DNA of 64,000 nt from Massilia eburnea (GTDB lineage Bacteria > Pseudomonadota > Gammaproteobacteria > Burkholderiales > Burkholderiaceae_D): NCBI RefSeq assembly GCF_009720745.1, contig NZ_WNKX01000015.1:62001-126000 (forward strand), written 5' to 3'. This document shows, one piece after another, positions 1 to 7,246 of the stretch (its first letter is position 1; each line of letters begins with the position of its first letter). Under the pieces are notes generated by a model that was not told the origin of the DNA, did no database searches, and worked only from the letters and a program-made list of their open reading frames with translations. The position numbers were made by a program, and so were the translations under genes.

Positions 1-1
1 C

Positions 2-472
2 CGCATCAAGGAAGCCGCGGTGCCGGTCAACCTGGACCAGTTGGTCGCCGAAGTGGTGGACTTGCTGGCGCCGCCGGAACAGATCAAGGTCAGCATCATG
101 CCCGGCATGCCGACCGTGGTGGGCGAACCGACACGCATCCAGCAGCTGTTCCACAACCTGGTGTCGAATGCGGTCAAATACATGGACAAGCCGCAGGGTG
201 AAGTCGAGGTGGGCTGGGCCGACGAAGGCGAGCAGTGGCGCTTCCACGTCCGCGACAATGGTCCAGGCATCGCCGAACGCCATTTTGAGCGCATTTTCCA
301 GCTGTTCCAGACCCTGGCGCCGCGCGACCGCGTGGAGAGCACGGGCGTTGGCCTGGCGCTGGTGAAGAAGATTGTAGAAATGTACCAGGGCAGGGTGTGG
401 CTCGAGTCCGAGCTGGGCAAAGGCACCACGTTCTATTTCACCCTGCCAAAGAAGAGAAAGAACAAGGAATGA
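2..472 (+). CDS. Sensor histidine kinase, C-terminal ATPase part (truncated by window start)
   Basis: The reading frame is open to the left edge, so only about 156 C-terminal residues are seen. They form a HATPase_c domain: N box HNLVSNAVKY, G1 box DNGPGI, an F box around FERIFQLFQ, G2 box GVGLALVKKI, and the terminal GKGTTFYF strand. The protein would autophosphorylate a histidine that lies outside the window. The input domain cannot be seen. Its TGA overlaps the ATG of the following receiver gene, so the two are translationally coupled and are probably partners. The GTG at 20 is internal and should not be taken as the start. Confidence 0.9.
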   Translation, partial: RIKEAAVPVNLDQLVAEVVDLLAPPEQIKVSIMPGMPTVVGEPTRIQQLFHNLVSNAVKYMDKPQGEVEVGWADEGEQWRFHVRDNGPGIAERHFERIFQLFQTLAPRDRVESTGVGLALVKKIVEMYQGRVWLESELGKGTTFYFTLPKKRKNKE

Positions 473-882
473 ACAATACGAGCAAGCCAATCCTGCTGGT
501 TGAAGACGACCAGGTCGATGTCATGACCATCCTGCGCGCCTTGAAGGAAGTCCATGTGGGCAACCGCGTGGTGGCGACCGAAAATGGCGAGGCCGCGCTG
601 GAATACCTGCGCGAGCCGGGCAGCGAGTTGCCATGCATCATCCTGCTGGACCTGAACATGCCAATCATGAACGGCATCGAGTTCCTGCAGAATATCAAGC
701 AGGATCCGGAGCTGCGGCGCATCCCGGTCGTGGTGCTGACCACGTCGGAAGAGCAGCAGGACAAGATGCGCAGCTTCGATCTTGGCGTGGCCGGCTACAT
801 GACCAAGCCGGTGGACTATCGGCAGTTCGTGGAAGTGGTACGCTCGATTAACCTGTACTGGACTATCAGCGAGCTGCCATGA
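469..882 (+). CDS. Single-domain response regulator (Rcp1/CheY-like receiver)
   Basis: A 137-residue protein made of one receiver domain and no output domain. The acidic pocket is VEDD near residues 11-14, the phospho-acceptor is D61 in LLDLNMP, and the conserved Lys lies in TKPVDY. The MNNTSKPILLVEDD start is preferred because its ATG overlaps the TGA of the kinase gene (ATGA); the longer frame upstream only reads through the kinase gene. The insertion between the D61 strand and the usual helix resembles regulators paired with bacteriophytochrome-type kinases. It probably passes phosphate between the preceding kinase and the following hybrid. Confidence 0.93.
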   Translation: MNNTSKPILLVEDDQVDVMTILRALKEVHVGNRVVATENGEAALEYLREPGSELPCIILLDLNMPIMNGIEFLQNIKQDPELRRIPVVVLTTSEEQQDKMRSFDLGVAGYMTKPVDYRQFVEVVRSINLYWTISELP

Positions 883-1982
883 GCACGGTCCGGGTCCTGA
901 TCGTCGAGGACGATGTCGTTGACCGCATCGCCTGCCGCCGTGCCTTTGCGCAGGCGCCCGGCTTCAGCTGCGAGCTGCTGGAGGCGGAAAGCGGCCAGGA
1001 GGGACTTGATATCGCATTGCGCGAGAAACCGGACTGCATCCTGCTCGATTACCACCTGCCGGACCTGACCGGGCTGGAATTCCTGGCCCGCCTGGCCGCC
1101 GACCAGGGCGAGCCGCAGCCCACCATCCCCGTGATGATGCTGACCGGCGCCGACAGCGCCACCGTCGCCGCGGAAGCCATGCGCCGCGGTGCGCGCGACT
1201 ACATGGTGAAGGACAGCGATGGCCGTTACCTGGATTTCCTGGCTGGGGCCATCGACCGCCTGCTGCGCGAGCAGCGCCTGATCGACGAAAAGCAGCAGGC
1301 CGAGCGCGTGCTGCGCCAGTCGCAGAAGGAGCTGCGCGAACTGGCGGCCTACCAGGAAAAGCTGAAAGAACACGAGCGCACCCGCATTGCGCAGGAAATC
1401 CACGACGAACTGGGCGGCCTCCTGACCGGCATCAAAGCCTATATCTCGGTCGCGATTGAGCGCAGCGGCGAGCAGTCCGACCCGCTGTTGAACGACGCAG
1501 CCAAGCTGGCGCAGGATGCCATTGAAACCGTGCGCCGGGTCATTACCGACCTGCGCCCAAGTGTGCTGGACCAGCTGGGCATCTGGCCTGCGCTGGAATG
1601 GTATGCGGAGCAGGTGGCGCAGCGCAGCGGCTTGCGTTGCAGCTGCAACATTACGCCTGCCGCCATGGCGCTGGAACTGGATGCTGAACGCAGCACGATG
1701 CTGTTCCGCGTGGCCCAGGAAGCGCTGACCAATGTAGTGCGCCATGCCGAGGCGAGCGAAGCGCGTTTGCTTGTCGACCGCGATGGCGATAATGTGGTGT
1801 TGCGCGTGGAAGACGATGGCAAGGGTATCGAGAGCGCCGGCCTGTCCGACCGCGAATCCTGGGGCCTGTTCGGCATGCACGAACGCACGCGCCGCTTAGC
1901 CGGCGAATTGAATATCAGCGGTAAGGCCGGGCAGGGTACGACCCTGCAACTGCGCCTGCCTTTGGAGGATAAGAATGGGTGA
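879..1982 (+). CDS. Receiver-HisKA_3 histidine kinase fusion
   Basis: 367 residues with the receiver first (about 1-125, acceptor D57 in LLDYHLP), then a coiled-coil linker (about 130-165). A NarX/DegS-type dimerisation domain follows with the phospho-histidine H175 in QEIHDELGG, and then a HATPase domain (AQEALTNVVRHA, EDDGKGI, GLFGMHERTRRL, GQGTTLQL). No transmembrane segment is seen, so it is cytoplasmic. The start ATG overlaps the TGA of the receiver gene, and its own end overlaps the next regulator by 8 bases. A receiver placed before a kinase suggests a phosphorelay, with input from the upstream kinase and output to the NarL-type regulator. Confidence 0.93.
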   Translation: MSTVRVLIVEDDVVDRIACRRAFAQAPGFSCELLEAESGQEGLDIALREKPDCILLDYHLPDLTGLEFLARLAADQGEPQPTIPVMMLTGADSATVAAEAMRRGARDYMVKDSDGRYLDFLAGAIDRLLREQRLIDEKQQAERVLRQSQKELRELAAYQEKLKEHERTRIAQEIHDELGGLLTGIKAYISVAIERSGEQSDPLLNDAAKLAQDAIETVRRVITDLRPSVLDQLGIWPALEWYAEQVAQRSGLRCSCNITPAAMALELDAERSTMLFRVAQEALTNVVRHAEASEARLLVDRDGDNVVLRVEDDGKGIESAGLSDRESWGLFGMHERTRRLAGELNISGKAGQGTTLQLRLPLEDKNG

Positions 1983-2610
1983 CAAGATCACCGTGCTGCT
2001 GGTCGACGACCATGCCATCGCCCGCAACGGCGTGCGCCTGATGTTGGGCACCGCGCCGGACATCAGCGTCGAAGGCGAGGCCGGCAACGCCGTGGAAGCC
2101 ATGCAGCGGGTGGCGGAGCGCAGTTTTGACGTGGCCCTGGTGGACATCAAAATGCCGGGCAAGAATGGCCTCGACTTGCTGAAATCCCTGCGCAGCGAAT
2201 ATCCGCGCATGGCGGTGCTGGTGCTCAGCACCTATTCGGAGGAAATTTACGCCGTGCGCGCGCTGAAGTCGGGCGCATCGGGCTACCTGACCAAGGATGC
2301 CCCGACCTCGACCCTGATCGAAGCCGTGCGCAAGGCAGCATCGGGCGGCAAGCATGTCAGTCCGGCGTTGCTTGAGAAATTGGCAACACTGGTCGGCGGC
2401 GGCCCCAGCGGCGACCACGAGCAACTTTCAAACCGCGAGCTGGAAGTTTTCAAGCTGATCGCCCAAGGCGAGTCGCTGGTGCGCATAGGGGAAAAACTAC
2501 ATCTGAGTCCCAACACCGTGACCACCTACCGCAGCCGCATCCTCGAGAAAATGGGCATGTCCAGCAATGCCGAGTTGACGCGCTACGCCCTTGAGCAAGG
2601 TTTGATCTGA
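1975..2610 (+). CDS. NarL/FixJ-family response regulator
   Basis: 211 residues: receiver domain (about 1-120, acceptor D57 in LVDIKMPG, conserved Lys in YLTKDAP) followed by a LuxR-type helix-turn-helix (LSNRELEVFKLIAQG ... LSPNTVTTYRSRILEKMG). It overlaps the hybrid kinase gene by 8 bases. It is the only DNA-binding member of the four-gene signalling set, so it is the likely output of the relay. Its targets cannot be read from the sequence. Confidence 0.95.
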   Translation: MGDKITVLLVDDHAIARNGVRLMLGTAPDISVEGEAGNAVEAMQRVAERSFDVALVDIKMPGKNGLDLLKSLRSEYPRMAVLVLSTYSEEIYAVRALKSGASGYLTKDAPTSTLIEAVRKAASGGKHVSPALLEKLATLVGGGPSGDHEQLSNRELEVFKLIAQGESLVRIGEKLHLSPNTVTTYRSRILEKMGMSSNAELTRYALEQGLI

Positions 2611-2711
2611 TCCGCTGTAGGGGAACCACTACAGCAACTACACAGGATGCTTGATACCGGGAAATGATGGCGGGCGGGATACTTCTCCTATCGAAAACAA
2701 GGAGCAGCATC

Positions 2712-3488
2712 ATGAGCCCGGTCATCCCAATCACCCCTGCCAACGCGACCAAATCCTGCGCACCCGTCGCTGCTAAATGCTCGCTGTGCAGCTTCAACCG
2801 TCTTTGCCTGCCGCAAGGCCTGGCGGAGGACGATATTGCCCGCCTTGACCAGATCATTGCCCGCCGCCGCCGTGTCAGCCGCGACGAAACGCTGTACCAG
2901 ACCGGCGACGGCTTCCACAGCCTGTACGCGGTGCGCTTTGGCCACTTCAAGACGGTCCAGGTGAACCAGCGCGGCGAGCAGACCATCGGCGGCTTCCACA
3001 TGGCCGGCGACTTGCTGGGCATGGAAGCAATCGGCAACGGCCAGCACTCCTGCAACGCCGTTGCACTGGAAGACAGCGAAGTGTGCGAAATTCCATTCAG
3101 CCGGCTGCAGGAACTGGTGATGCAGATCCCTGGCTTGCTGCAGCAATTTCACCGCACCATGAGCCGCGAAATCCAGCGCGAGCAGTCGGTCATGCTGTTC
3201 CTGAGCCATATGCGCGCCGAGCAGCGCCTGGCCATGTTCCTGTTGAACCTCGCCGGCCGCTATGCCCAGCGCGGCTATTCGTCGACCAGCTTCCAGCTGC
3301 GCATGTCGCGCGAAGATATTGGCGGCTACCTGGGCTTGACCGTCGAAAGCGTGAGCCGCCAGCTGGCCCGCCTGCGCCAGGATGGTTCGATTGTGCTGAA
3401 TAACCGCGACCTGCGCATCATCGACCGCAACAAGCTGGAAGTCATGTCTTCCGGCGGCATGGCGCAGGAATTTGCGGCAGTCGCCTGA
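2712..3488 (+). CDS. fnr: Fnr-type oxygen-responsive Crp family regulator
   Basis: 258 residues when started at ATG 2712, which has AAGGAG eight bases upstream; an in-frame ATG at 2664 has no such site. N-terminal cysteines C16, C23, C26 and C32 plus C125 (in VCEIPF) reproduce the C-x2-C-x5-C plus distal Cys layout of the E. coli Fnr 4Fe-4S cluster. A cyclic-nucleotide-like beta barrel (about 40-150) and a dimer helix follow, then a helix-turn-helix with ESVSRQL matching the E-SR recognition residues of Fnr. It should bind TTGAT-N4-ATCAA sites under low oxygen. It follows the four signalling genes but is separated by 101 bases. A terminator lies behind it. Confidence 0.95.
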   Translation: MSPVIPITPANATKSCAPVAAKCSLCSFNRLCLPQGLAEDDIARLDQIIARRRRVSRDETLYQTGDGFHSLYAVRFGHFKTVQVNQRGEQTIGGFHMAGDLLGMEAIGNGQHSCNAVALEDSEVCEIPFSRLQELVMQIPGLLQQFHRTMSREIQREQSVMLFLSHMRAEQRLAMFLLNLAGRYAQRGYSSTSFQLRMSREDIGGYLGLTVESVSRQLARLRQDGSIVLNNRDLRIIDRNKLEVMSSGGMAQEFAAVA

Positions 3489-3524
3489 CCGTTAGACCAG
3501 TTTTCTCACCTGTAGGGGGTGTAT

Positions 3525-3549
3525 GGGGCAGCTCAGCTGCCCCTTTTTT
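3525..3549 (+). terminator. Rho-independent terminator after fnr
   Basis: An 8-bp stem GGGGCAGC/GCTGCCCC closes a three-base loop and is followed directly by six T residues, 37 bases behind the fnr stop codon. Confidence 0.9.
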
Positions 3550-3572
3550 ATTCGGCCAGCCGCCGCCGCATG

Positions 3573-3607
3573 TGAGTGCCAGACCCGCTGGGTCAGACAC
3601 TGGCCGG
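3573..3607. repeat. 3'-end palindromic repeat, copy 0 (short divergent form)
   Basis: An imperfect hairpin whose halves are GAGTGCCAGACCC and GGGTCAGACACTG around a three-base loop. It resembles the copy behind sdaA (CAGTGCCTGACCC...GGGTCAGGCAGTG) and carries the GGGTCAGAC core of the family found at 14384, 37198, 53509, 59942 and 62898. It lies between the convergent fnr and minus-strand decarboxylase-like genes. The stop codon of the latter (TCA at 3593-3595 on the plus strand) is inside the repeat. Confidence 0.6.
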
Positions 3608-3991
3608 GCCCAGCGCCCCTTGCTGTGCGAAGACTTCTTTTGCCGCCATCAAGCCGTTCAGGGCGGCGGGGAAGCCGGCATAGACCGCCATCTGCATGAT
3701 CGTTTCAACGACTTCCTCACGCGTGACGCCGACGTTGAGGGCCGCCTGGATATGCACCTTGAGCTGGGGCGTCGCATTGCCCATCGCCGTCAGCGCCGCG
3801 ACGACCGCGATTTCACGGCTCCGCAGGTCAAGGCCAGGGCGGGAATAGATATCGCCGAACGGGAATTCGACCAGGTAGCGTGCGAAGTCCGGTGCGATGC
3901 CGGCCAGGCTTTCCACGACGCGCTCCCCAATCTCGCCATCGATTTCACGCAATTTTGCGAGCCCGCGCTCGTAACGGTTTTCCAAGTTCAT
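3593..3991 (-). CDS. Carboxymuconolactone decarboxylase-family protein
   Basis: 132 residues starting at [11 protein letters not shown], chosen because GGAGG lies 8 bases before that ATG; the frame is open much further upstream only because it reads through merR. The alpha-helical AhpD/CMD fold is recognised from [49 protein letters not shown]. There is no CxxC pair, so it is not an AhpD-type peroxidase-linked disulfide reductase and may be a gamma-carboxymuconolactone decarboxylase relative of unknown substrate. It overlaps the merR gene by 47 bases and shares its transcript. Its last codon and stop fall within a palindromic repeat. Confidence 0.88.
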   Translation of the reverse strand: MNLENRYERGLAKLREIDGEIGERVVESLAGIAPDFARYLVEFPFGDIYSRPGLDLRSREIAVVAALTAMGNATPQLKVHIQAALNVGVTREEVVETIMQMAVYAGFPAALNGLMAAKEVFAQQGALGPASV

Positions 3992-4394
3992 CAGCAATTC
4001 CTCCATCAATGGTTGAACCTGACGCCAGGGACTGCTCCAAGCAGCTGTAATGCTCGACCTTCCACTGCAGCGCTGCGGCCGATTGCCGCAGCGTCTCGAT
4101 TTCCGCGAGAACGTCGGCCAGGTGCTGTTCCAGCATCCTGCGGCGTTCGCCAATAGTGGAGTCCCCAGCGCCACGAAGTTTCGCGAATGCCTGCATTTTG
4201 CCAATCGGCATATGCGTGGCCCGCAGACGCAGCAGGAATTCGATCCAGGCAAGGTCCGATGCCGCATAACGCCTTTGGCCGCCGGATGCGCGGCCGACAG
4301 GGGCAATCAAGCCGATACGCTCGTAATAGCGCAGGGTATGGGCGGTCAGGCCGGTACGTTTCGCAACTTCGTCTATGCTCAGATGGGATTCCAT
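3945..4394 (-). CDS. MerR-family transcriptional regulator
   Basis: 149 residues. The winged helix at the N terminus reads [25 protein letters not shown], typical of MerR, followed by a dimerisation coiled coil (about 80-120). No metal-binding cysteine cluster is present; one Cys occurs in the C-terminal third, so an organic or redox effector is more likely than a metal. The promoter upstream has the 19-base spacer characteristic of MerR control (4401-4431), which suggests autoregulation of merR and the overlapping decarboxylase-like gene. Confidence 0.93.
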   Translation of the reverse strand: MESHLSIDEVAKRTGLTAHTLRYYERIGLIAPVGRASGGQRRYAASDLAWIEFLLRLRATHMPIGKMQAFAKLRGAGDSTIGERRRMLEQHLADVLAEIETLRQSAAALQWKVEHYSCLEQSLASGSTIDGGIADELGKPLRARARKIA

Positions 4395-4400
4395 GGGTTG

Positions 4401-4431
4401 ATCTTAGAAGTTCGAGCGCGCTCTAAGTCAA
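4401..4431 (-). promoter_or_regulatory. MerR-type promoter/operator with 19-base spacer
   Basis: On the minus strand the -35 TTGACT (4431-4426) and the -10 TAAGAT (4406-4401) are 19 bases apart, the over-long spacing that MerR activators correct. The spacer holds the dyad CTTAGA...TCTAAG with the inner palindrome GAGCGCGCTC. The -10 ends only 7 bases before the merR ATG at 4394, so the transcript may begin at or next to the start codon. Confidence 0.8.
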
Positions 4432-4439
4432 CTACTTTA

Positions 4440-4826
4440 TTACGTCAGGCGGGAGACTGCAATTGCAAGTGCCAGGTCCATGGTGTTGATGTGGGCTTCG
4501 AGCCAGTCGGGCAGACTGCGCACGATGTCGCGCGCCGTGGCTTCCTCACCGTCGCGCAGCAGGCGCAGGGCGCGCGAAATGCGCTCGAGCAGGTTGCCGT
4601 GGGCGGCGCGGTGAACTTGCGCGGCAGGGTAATCGATCCGCTCCATCAGGCTGTTCTCCTCGCGCAGATGCTCCATGAACTCGGTGGCCAGCTCGCGGCA
4701 AGCCTTGTCGAAAGCGGGGCGGGGAAGGTTTTCCATCGCCTCGAGCATGTCAAACACGATACGGTGCGACTGGTCCAGCACGGGAATGCCAAGTGCCAGG
4801 TCGGGGCCGAATACGATGGAATCCAT
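4440..4826 (-). CDS. Bacteriohemerythrin
   Basis: 128 residues from MDSIVFGPDL; this ATG has GGAG seven bases upstream, while the longer frame does not. It has the ligand pattern of a four-helix di-iron oxygen carrier: H21 (DQSHRIVF), H53 and E57 (EHLREEN), H72 and H76 (HRAAH), then His and Asp in WLEAHINTMD. No fused signalling domain is present, so it is a stand-alone cytoplasmic oxygen-binding protein. The nearby Fnr gene gives an oxygen-related setting, but there is no direct evidence of co-regulation. Confidence 0.93.
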   Translation of the reverse strand: MDSIVFGPDLALGIPVLDQSHRIVFDMLEAMENLPRPAFDKACRELATEFMEHLREENSLMERIDYPAAQVHRAAHGNLLERISRALRLLRDGEEATARDIVRSLPDWLEAHINTMDLALAIAVSRLT

Positions 4827-4900
4827 GGAATCGCTCCAGATTGGTAGGAAGCCAATTGTGCAGTCCCTGCGGAACCCGGGACCATGATCCAAGTCAATTT

Positions 4901-5794
4901 CTACCAGCGTTGTGCGTTTGCCTCTTGCGCCAGGTGGTCAATGAACAATCTTGTGCGGCGCGCGAGTTTGCCGCCGCCCGGCCAGACGGCTTGCAGCGGA
5001 ACGCCAGGCGGCTCATTGTCTTGCAGGACGATTTGCACGCGGCCCGCATCGAGCATGCGGCGGATCTGCCAAAGGGGCGCCATGCCCAGCCCAAGCCCGC
5101 AGGCCACGGCTTCATTGGCGGCTGCCGCGTCGTTTGCGCTGAAAGGGCCCGTGACGGGAATAAGCCGCAGCGCGCCGTCCACGCGGACCGGCCATTGGCG
5201 GCGGTCCCTTCCGATGGTGCGCAGTACGCAGGGCAGGGCGGCGAGTTGTTCTGGATTCTGCGGCGTGCCGTGCTGCTGCAGCCAGCCTGGGGCCGCGAAG
5301 AATACGCGGCGCAGTTGCGCCAGCGGCCGTGCGCGCAGGGCCGAATCGGCGAGTTCTCCGACACGTATGGCAACGTCTATGCCTTCGGCCACCAGGTCTG
5401 ACAGGCGTTCAGACAGTACCAGCTCGACCTGGATGCCGGGCCAGCGCTGCATGAAGTTGGCGGCTACCGGGGTGAGCCAGCTTGCCCCGAGGAGGGTTGG
5501 CGCTGCGACGCGCAGCTTTCCCTGGGGCGCATCGCCCTCGTTGCGGGCAGCTTCGCGGGCGGCTTCGATGTCGGCGAGAGCGGGACGAATGCGGTCAAGG
5601 AAGGCCGCGCCGGCGGGCGTCGCGTGAAGCTTGCGGGTGGTGCGCTGGATCAATTGCGTGCCCAGGGAGGACTCCAGTTCGGCCAGGGCGCGGCTGACCG
5701 TTTGCAGCGAGCGGCCGGTGCGGCGCGCGGCGGCGGTCAAGGAGCCGGTTTCCAATATGGCGACGAAGGTCGCATAGTCGTCAAGTTCGCTCAT
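4901..5794 (-). CDS. LysR-family transcriptional regulator
   Basis: 297 residues from MSELDDYATF, chosen because GGGAG lies 6 bases before that ATG. The N-terminal helix-turn-helix reads FVAILETGSLTAAARRTGRSLQTVSRALAELE; the C-terminal part is the two-lobed effector-binding domain (LRVAAPTLLGASWLTPVAANFMQRWP). It diverges from the phzF-like gene with 100 bases between the starts, the usual LysR arrangement. It therefore probably controls that gene. GATAG-T-CTATC at 5814-5824 is a small palindrome in the interval. Confidence 0.93.
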   Translation of the reverse strand: MSELDDYATFVAILETGSLTAAARRTGRSLQTVSRALAELESSLGTQLIQRTTRKLHATPAGAAFLDRIRPALADIEAAREAARNEGDAPQGKLRVAAPTLLGASWLTPVAANFMQRWPGIQVELVLSERLSDLVAEGIDVAIRVGELADSALRARPLAQLRRVFFAAPGWLQQHGTPQNPEQLAALPCVLRTIGRDRRQWPVRVDGALRLIPVTGPFSANDAAAANEAVACGLGLGMAPLWQIRRMLDAGRVQIVLQDNEPPGVPLQAVWPGGGKLARRTRLFIDHLAQEANAQRW

Positions 5795-5894
5795 CGATTC
5801 TCCCGTATTGCGGGATAGTCTATCAGTTATCACGTGCATTGTTGCCTACCGTGAGCATTATTAGACTGTTGGCTTTACGTCACCGGAACCTGCC

Positions 5895-6785
5895 ATGCCT
5901 CAGCTATTTCATATCGATTCCTTCACCCGTACCCCGTTTCGCGGTAACCCGGCCGGCGTTGTGCTGGACGCCGATGGCCTGTCCGAGGCGCAGATGCAAC
6001 ACATCGCACGTGAGTTGAAGCATTCGGAGACTGCCTTTGTGCTGCGCCCATCCAGCGCGGACCATCACATGCATGTGCGCTTTTTCACGCCGTCGATGGA
6101 GGTGCCCTCATGTGGCCACGCGACCATCGCCGCCCATTACGCCCTGGCACGCGCCGGTGGGAGCGGCGCGCGGACCGTGGTGCAGAAAACCGGCGCCGGC
6201 TTGCAGCGCATCCGTACCGTCGCTGATGGCGCTGACTGGCGCATTGAGATCGAACAGGGGCGTCCGCAGTTTGGTGACGCGCTTGGTGAACATTGGCGCA
6301 AGCGGATCGCAAGCGCATTCGGGGCACCACCGGCGGTCATTGGTGGCCACGGCAGGCCCTTGCAGGTCGTGTCGACCGGCCACAGTAAGGTTATCGTTCC
6401 GCTGGCCGATGGATTCCCGCTGGAGCAACTCGCGCCGGACATGGCAGCCCTGGCGGCAATGAGCCGTGAGCTGGGCTGCAATGGCTGGTTTCCGTTCGTG
6501 CTGAAAGGGCGCTTTGCCACGGAAGGGCGCATGTTCGCGCCAGCCATCGGCATCATTGAAGACCCGGTAACAGGCAATGCAAATGGCCCGCTGGGCGCCT
6601 ACCTGGTGCGGCATGGCCTGATGCCGCACGACGGCAGGGAGCTTGCGTTCCAAGCCCACCAGGGCCGGTCGCTGCAGCGCGATGGCGTCGTGGGCGTAAA
6701 GGTGGGTATCGGGGACGGCGCGCCGTTGCAGGTAACGATCAGCGGCGAGGCGGTGATCCTGTTTTGCGCGCCGCTGGAGATTTAG
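5895..6785 (+). CDS. PhzF-family isomerase/epimerase-like protein
   Basis: 296 residues, the normal family length. Seen are the catalytic glutamate region LKHSETAFVL, the central PSCGHATIAAHYAL and the C-terminal DPVTGNANGPLGAYLV motif of the diaminopimelate-epimerase-like fold. PhzF itself isomerises trans-2,3-dihydro-3-hydroxyanthranilate, but no other phenazine gene is here, so the substrate is unknown. It is divergent from the LysR gene. The 3' end overlaps the DUF1854 gene on the other strand by 4 bases. Confidence 0.92.
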   Translation: MPQLFHIDSFTRTPFRGNPAGVVLDADGLSEAQMQHIARELKHSETAFVLRPSSADHHMHVRFFTPSMEVPSCGHATIAAHYALARAGGSGARTVVQKTGAGLQRIRTVADGADWRIEIEQGRPQFGDALGEHWRKRIASAFGAPPAVIGGHGRPLQVVSTGHSKVIVPLADGFPLEQLAPDMAALAAMSRELGCNGWFPFVLKGRFATEGRMFAPAIGIIEDPVTGNANGPLGAYLVRHGLMPHDGRELAFQAHQGRSLQRDGVVGVKVGIGDGAPLQVTISGEAVILFCAPLEI

Positions 6786-7246
6786 AGGAAGCGGTCGAGA
6801 ATCTTCTTGCTGTGCTTATCCAGGGTGTACTGGTCGCGGATCAGGAAATGGATGCCATGGCTATCGGATACCAGCAGCGAGACGCTGCCGATGCGGCGGA
6901 TGTCTTCTTCGCCGCGCAGCACGAATTCGGTCTCGCCACGGTCGGTTTCCACCGTCCAGGTCGACGGGCAGGCATAGCTGCCCACGTTGACGATGCGCGT
7001 GATCTCGGGCATGAACTCGCGGCCTGCCAGTTCGTCCCGCACCACGTCGGCCATTTCCGGCGACAGGTCGGAAATGCGGTCCAGCCAGGCCACTTCCTTG
7101 CCGTCGGTATTGACCAGCGACAGGCCTTCTTCCGGGGCCTGGATCGGGAAGGCGCGCACTGGGGACACGCCTTCATGCAGCACGCCGTTGGCGTCGACCA
7201 GGTTCAGCTTACCGAAGCTGTCACGGCTCAAAGTAAAATTAATCAT
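6782..7246 (-). CDS. DUF1854 protein associated with cyanophycin metabolism
   Basis: 154 residues from MINFTLSRDSFG. The family is recognised from GVSPVRAFPIQAPEEGLSLV, ELAGREFMPEITRIVNV and WTVETDRGETEFVLRGEEDIRRI. The ATG overlaps the stop of the ABC transporter gene by 8 bases; an alternative start 24 bases upstream is possible and neither has a strong ribosome site. DUF1854 genes are known from cyanophycin synthetase loci next to this ABC transporter type, but their biochemical role is not established. No signal peptide or membrane segment is seen. Confidence 0.88.
   Translation of the reverse strand: MINFTLSRDSFGKLNLVDANGVLHEGVSPVRAFPIQAPEEGLSLVNTDGKEVAWLDRISDLSPEMADVVRDELAGREFMPEITRIVNVGSYACPSTWTVETDRGETEFVLRGEEDIRRIGSVSLLVSDSHGIHFLIRDQYTLDKHSKKILDRFL

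Noticed and set aside
816..1880. Long minus-strand open frame opposite the receiver-kinase gene, and many similar ones elsewhere (for example 9525-11576, 11805-14411, 26065-28773, 51499-53106).
   Set aside because: They lie opposite well-identified genes, have no recognisable motifs and show the composition expected of antisense frames in high-GC DNA.
2598..2615. Possible Fnr box TTGATCTGATCC before fnr.
   Set aside because: The right half does not match ATCAA, and most of it is the end of the preceding coding region.
5895..6785. Phenazine biosynthesis.
   Set aside because: Only a PhzF-like gene is present; the other phz genes are absent and the family has many other roles.
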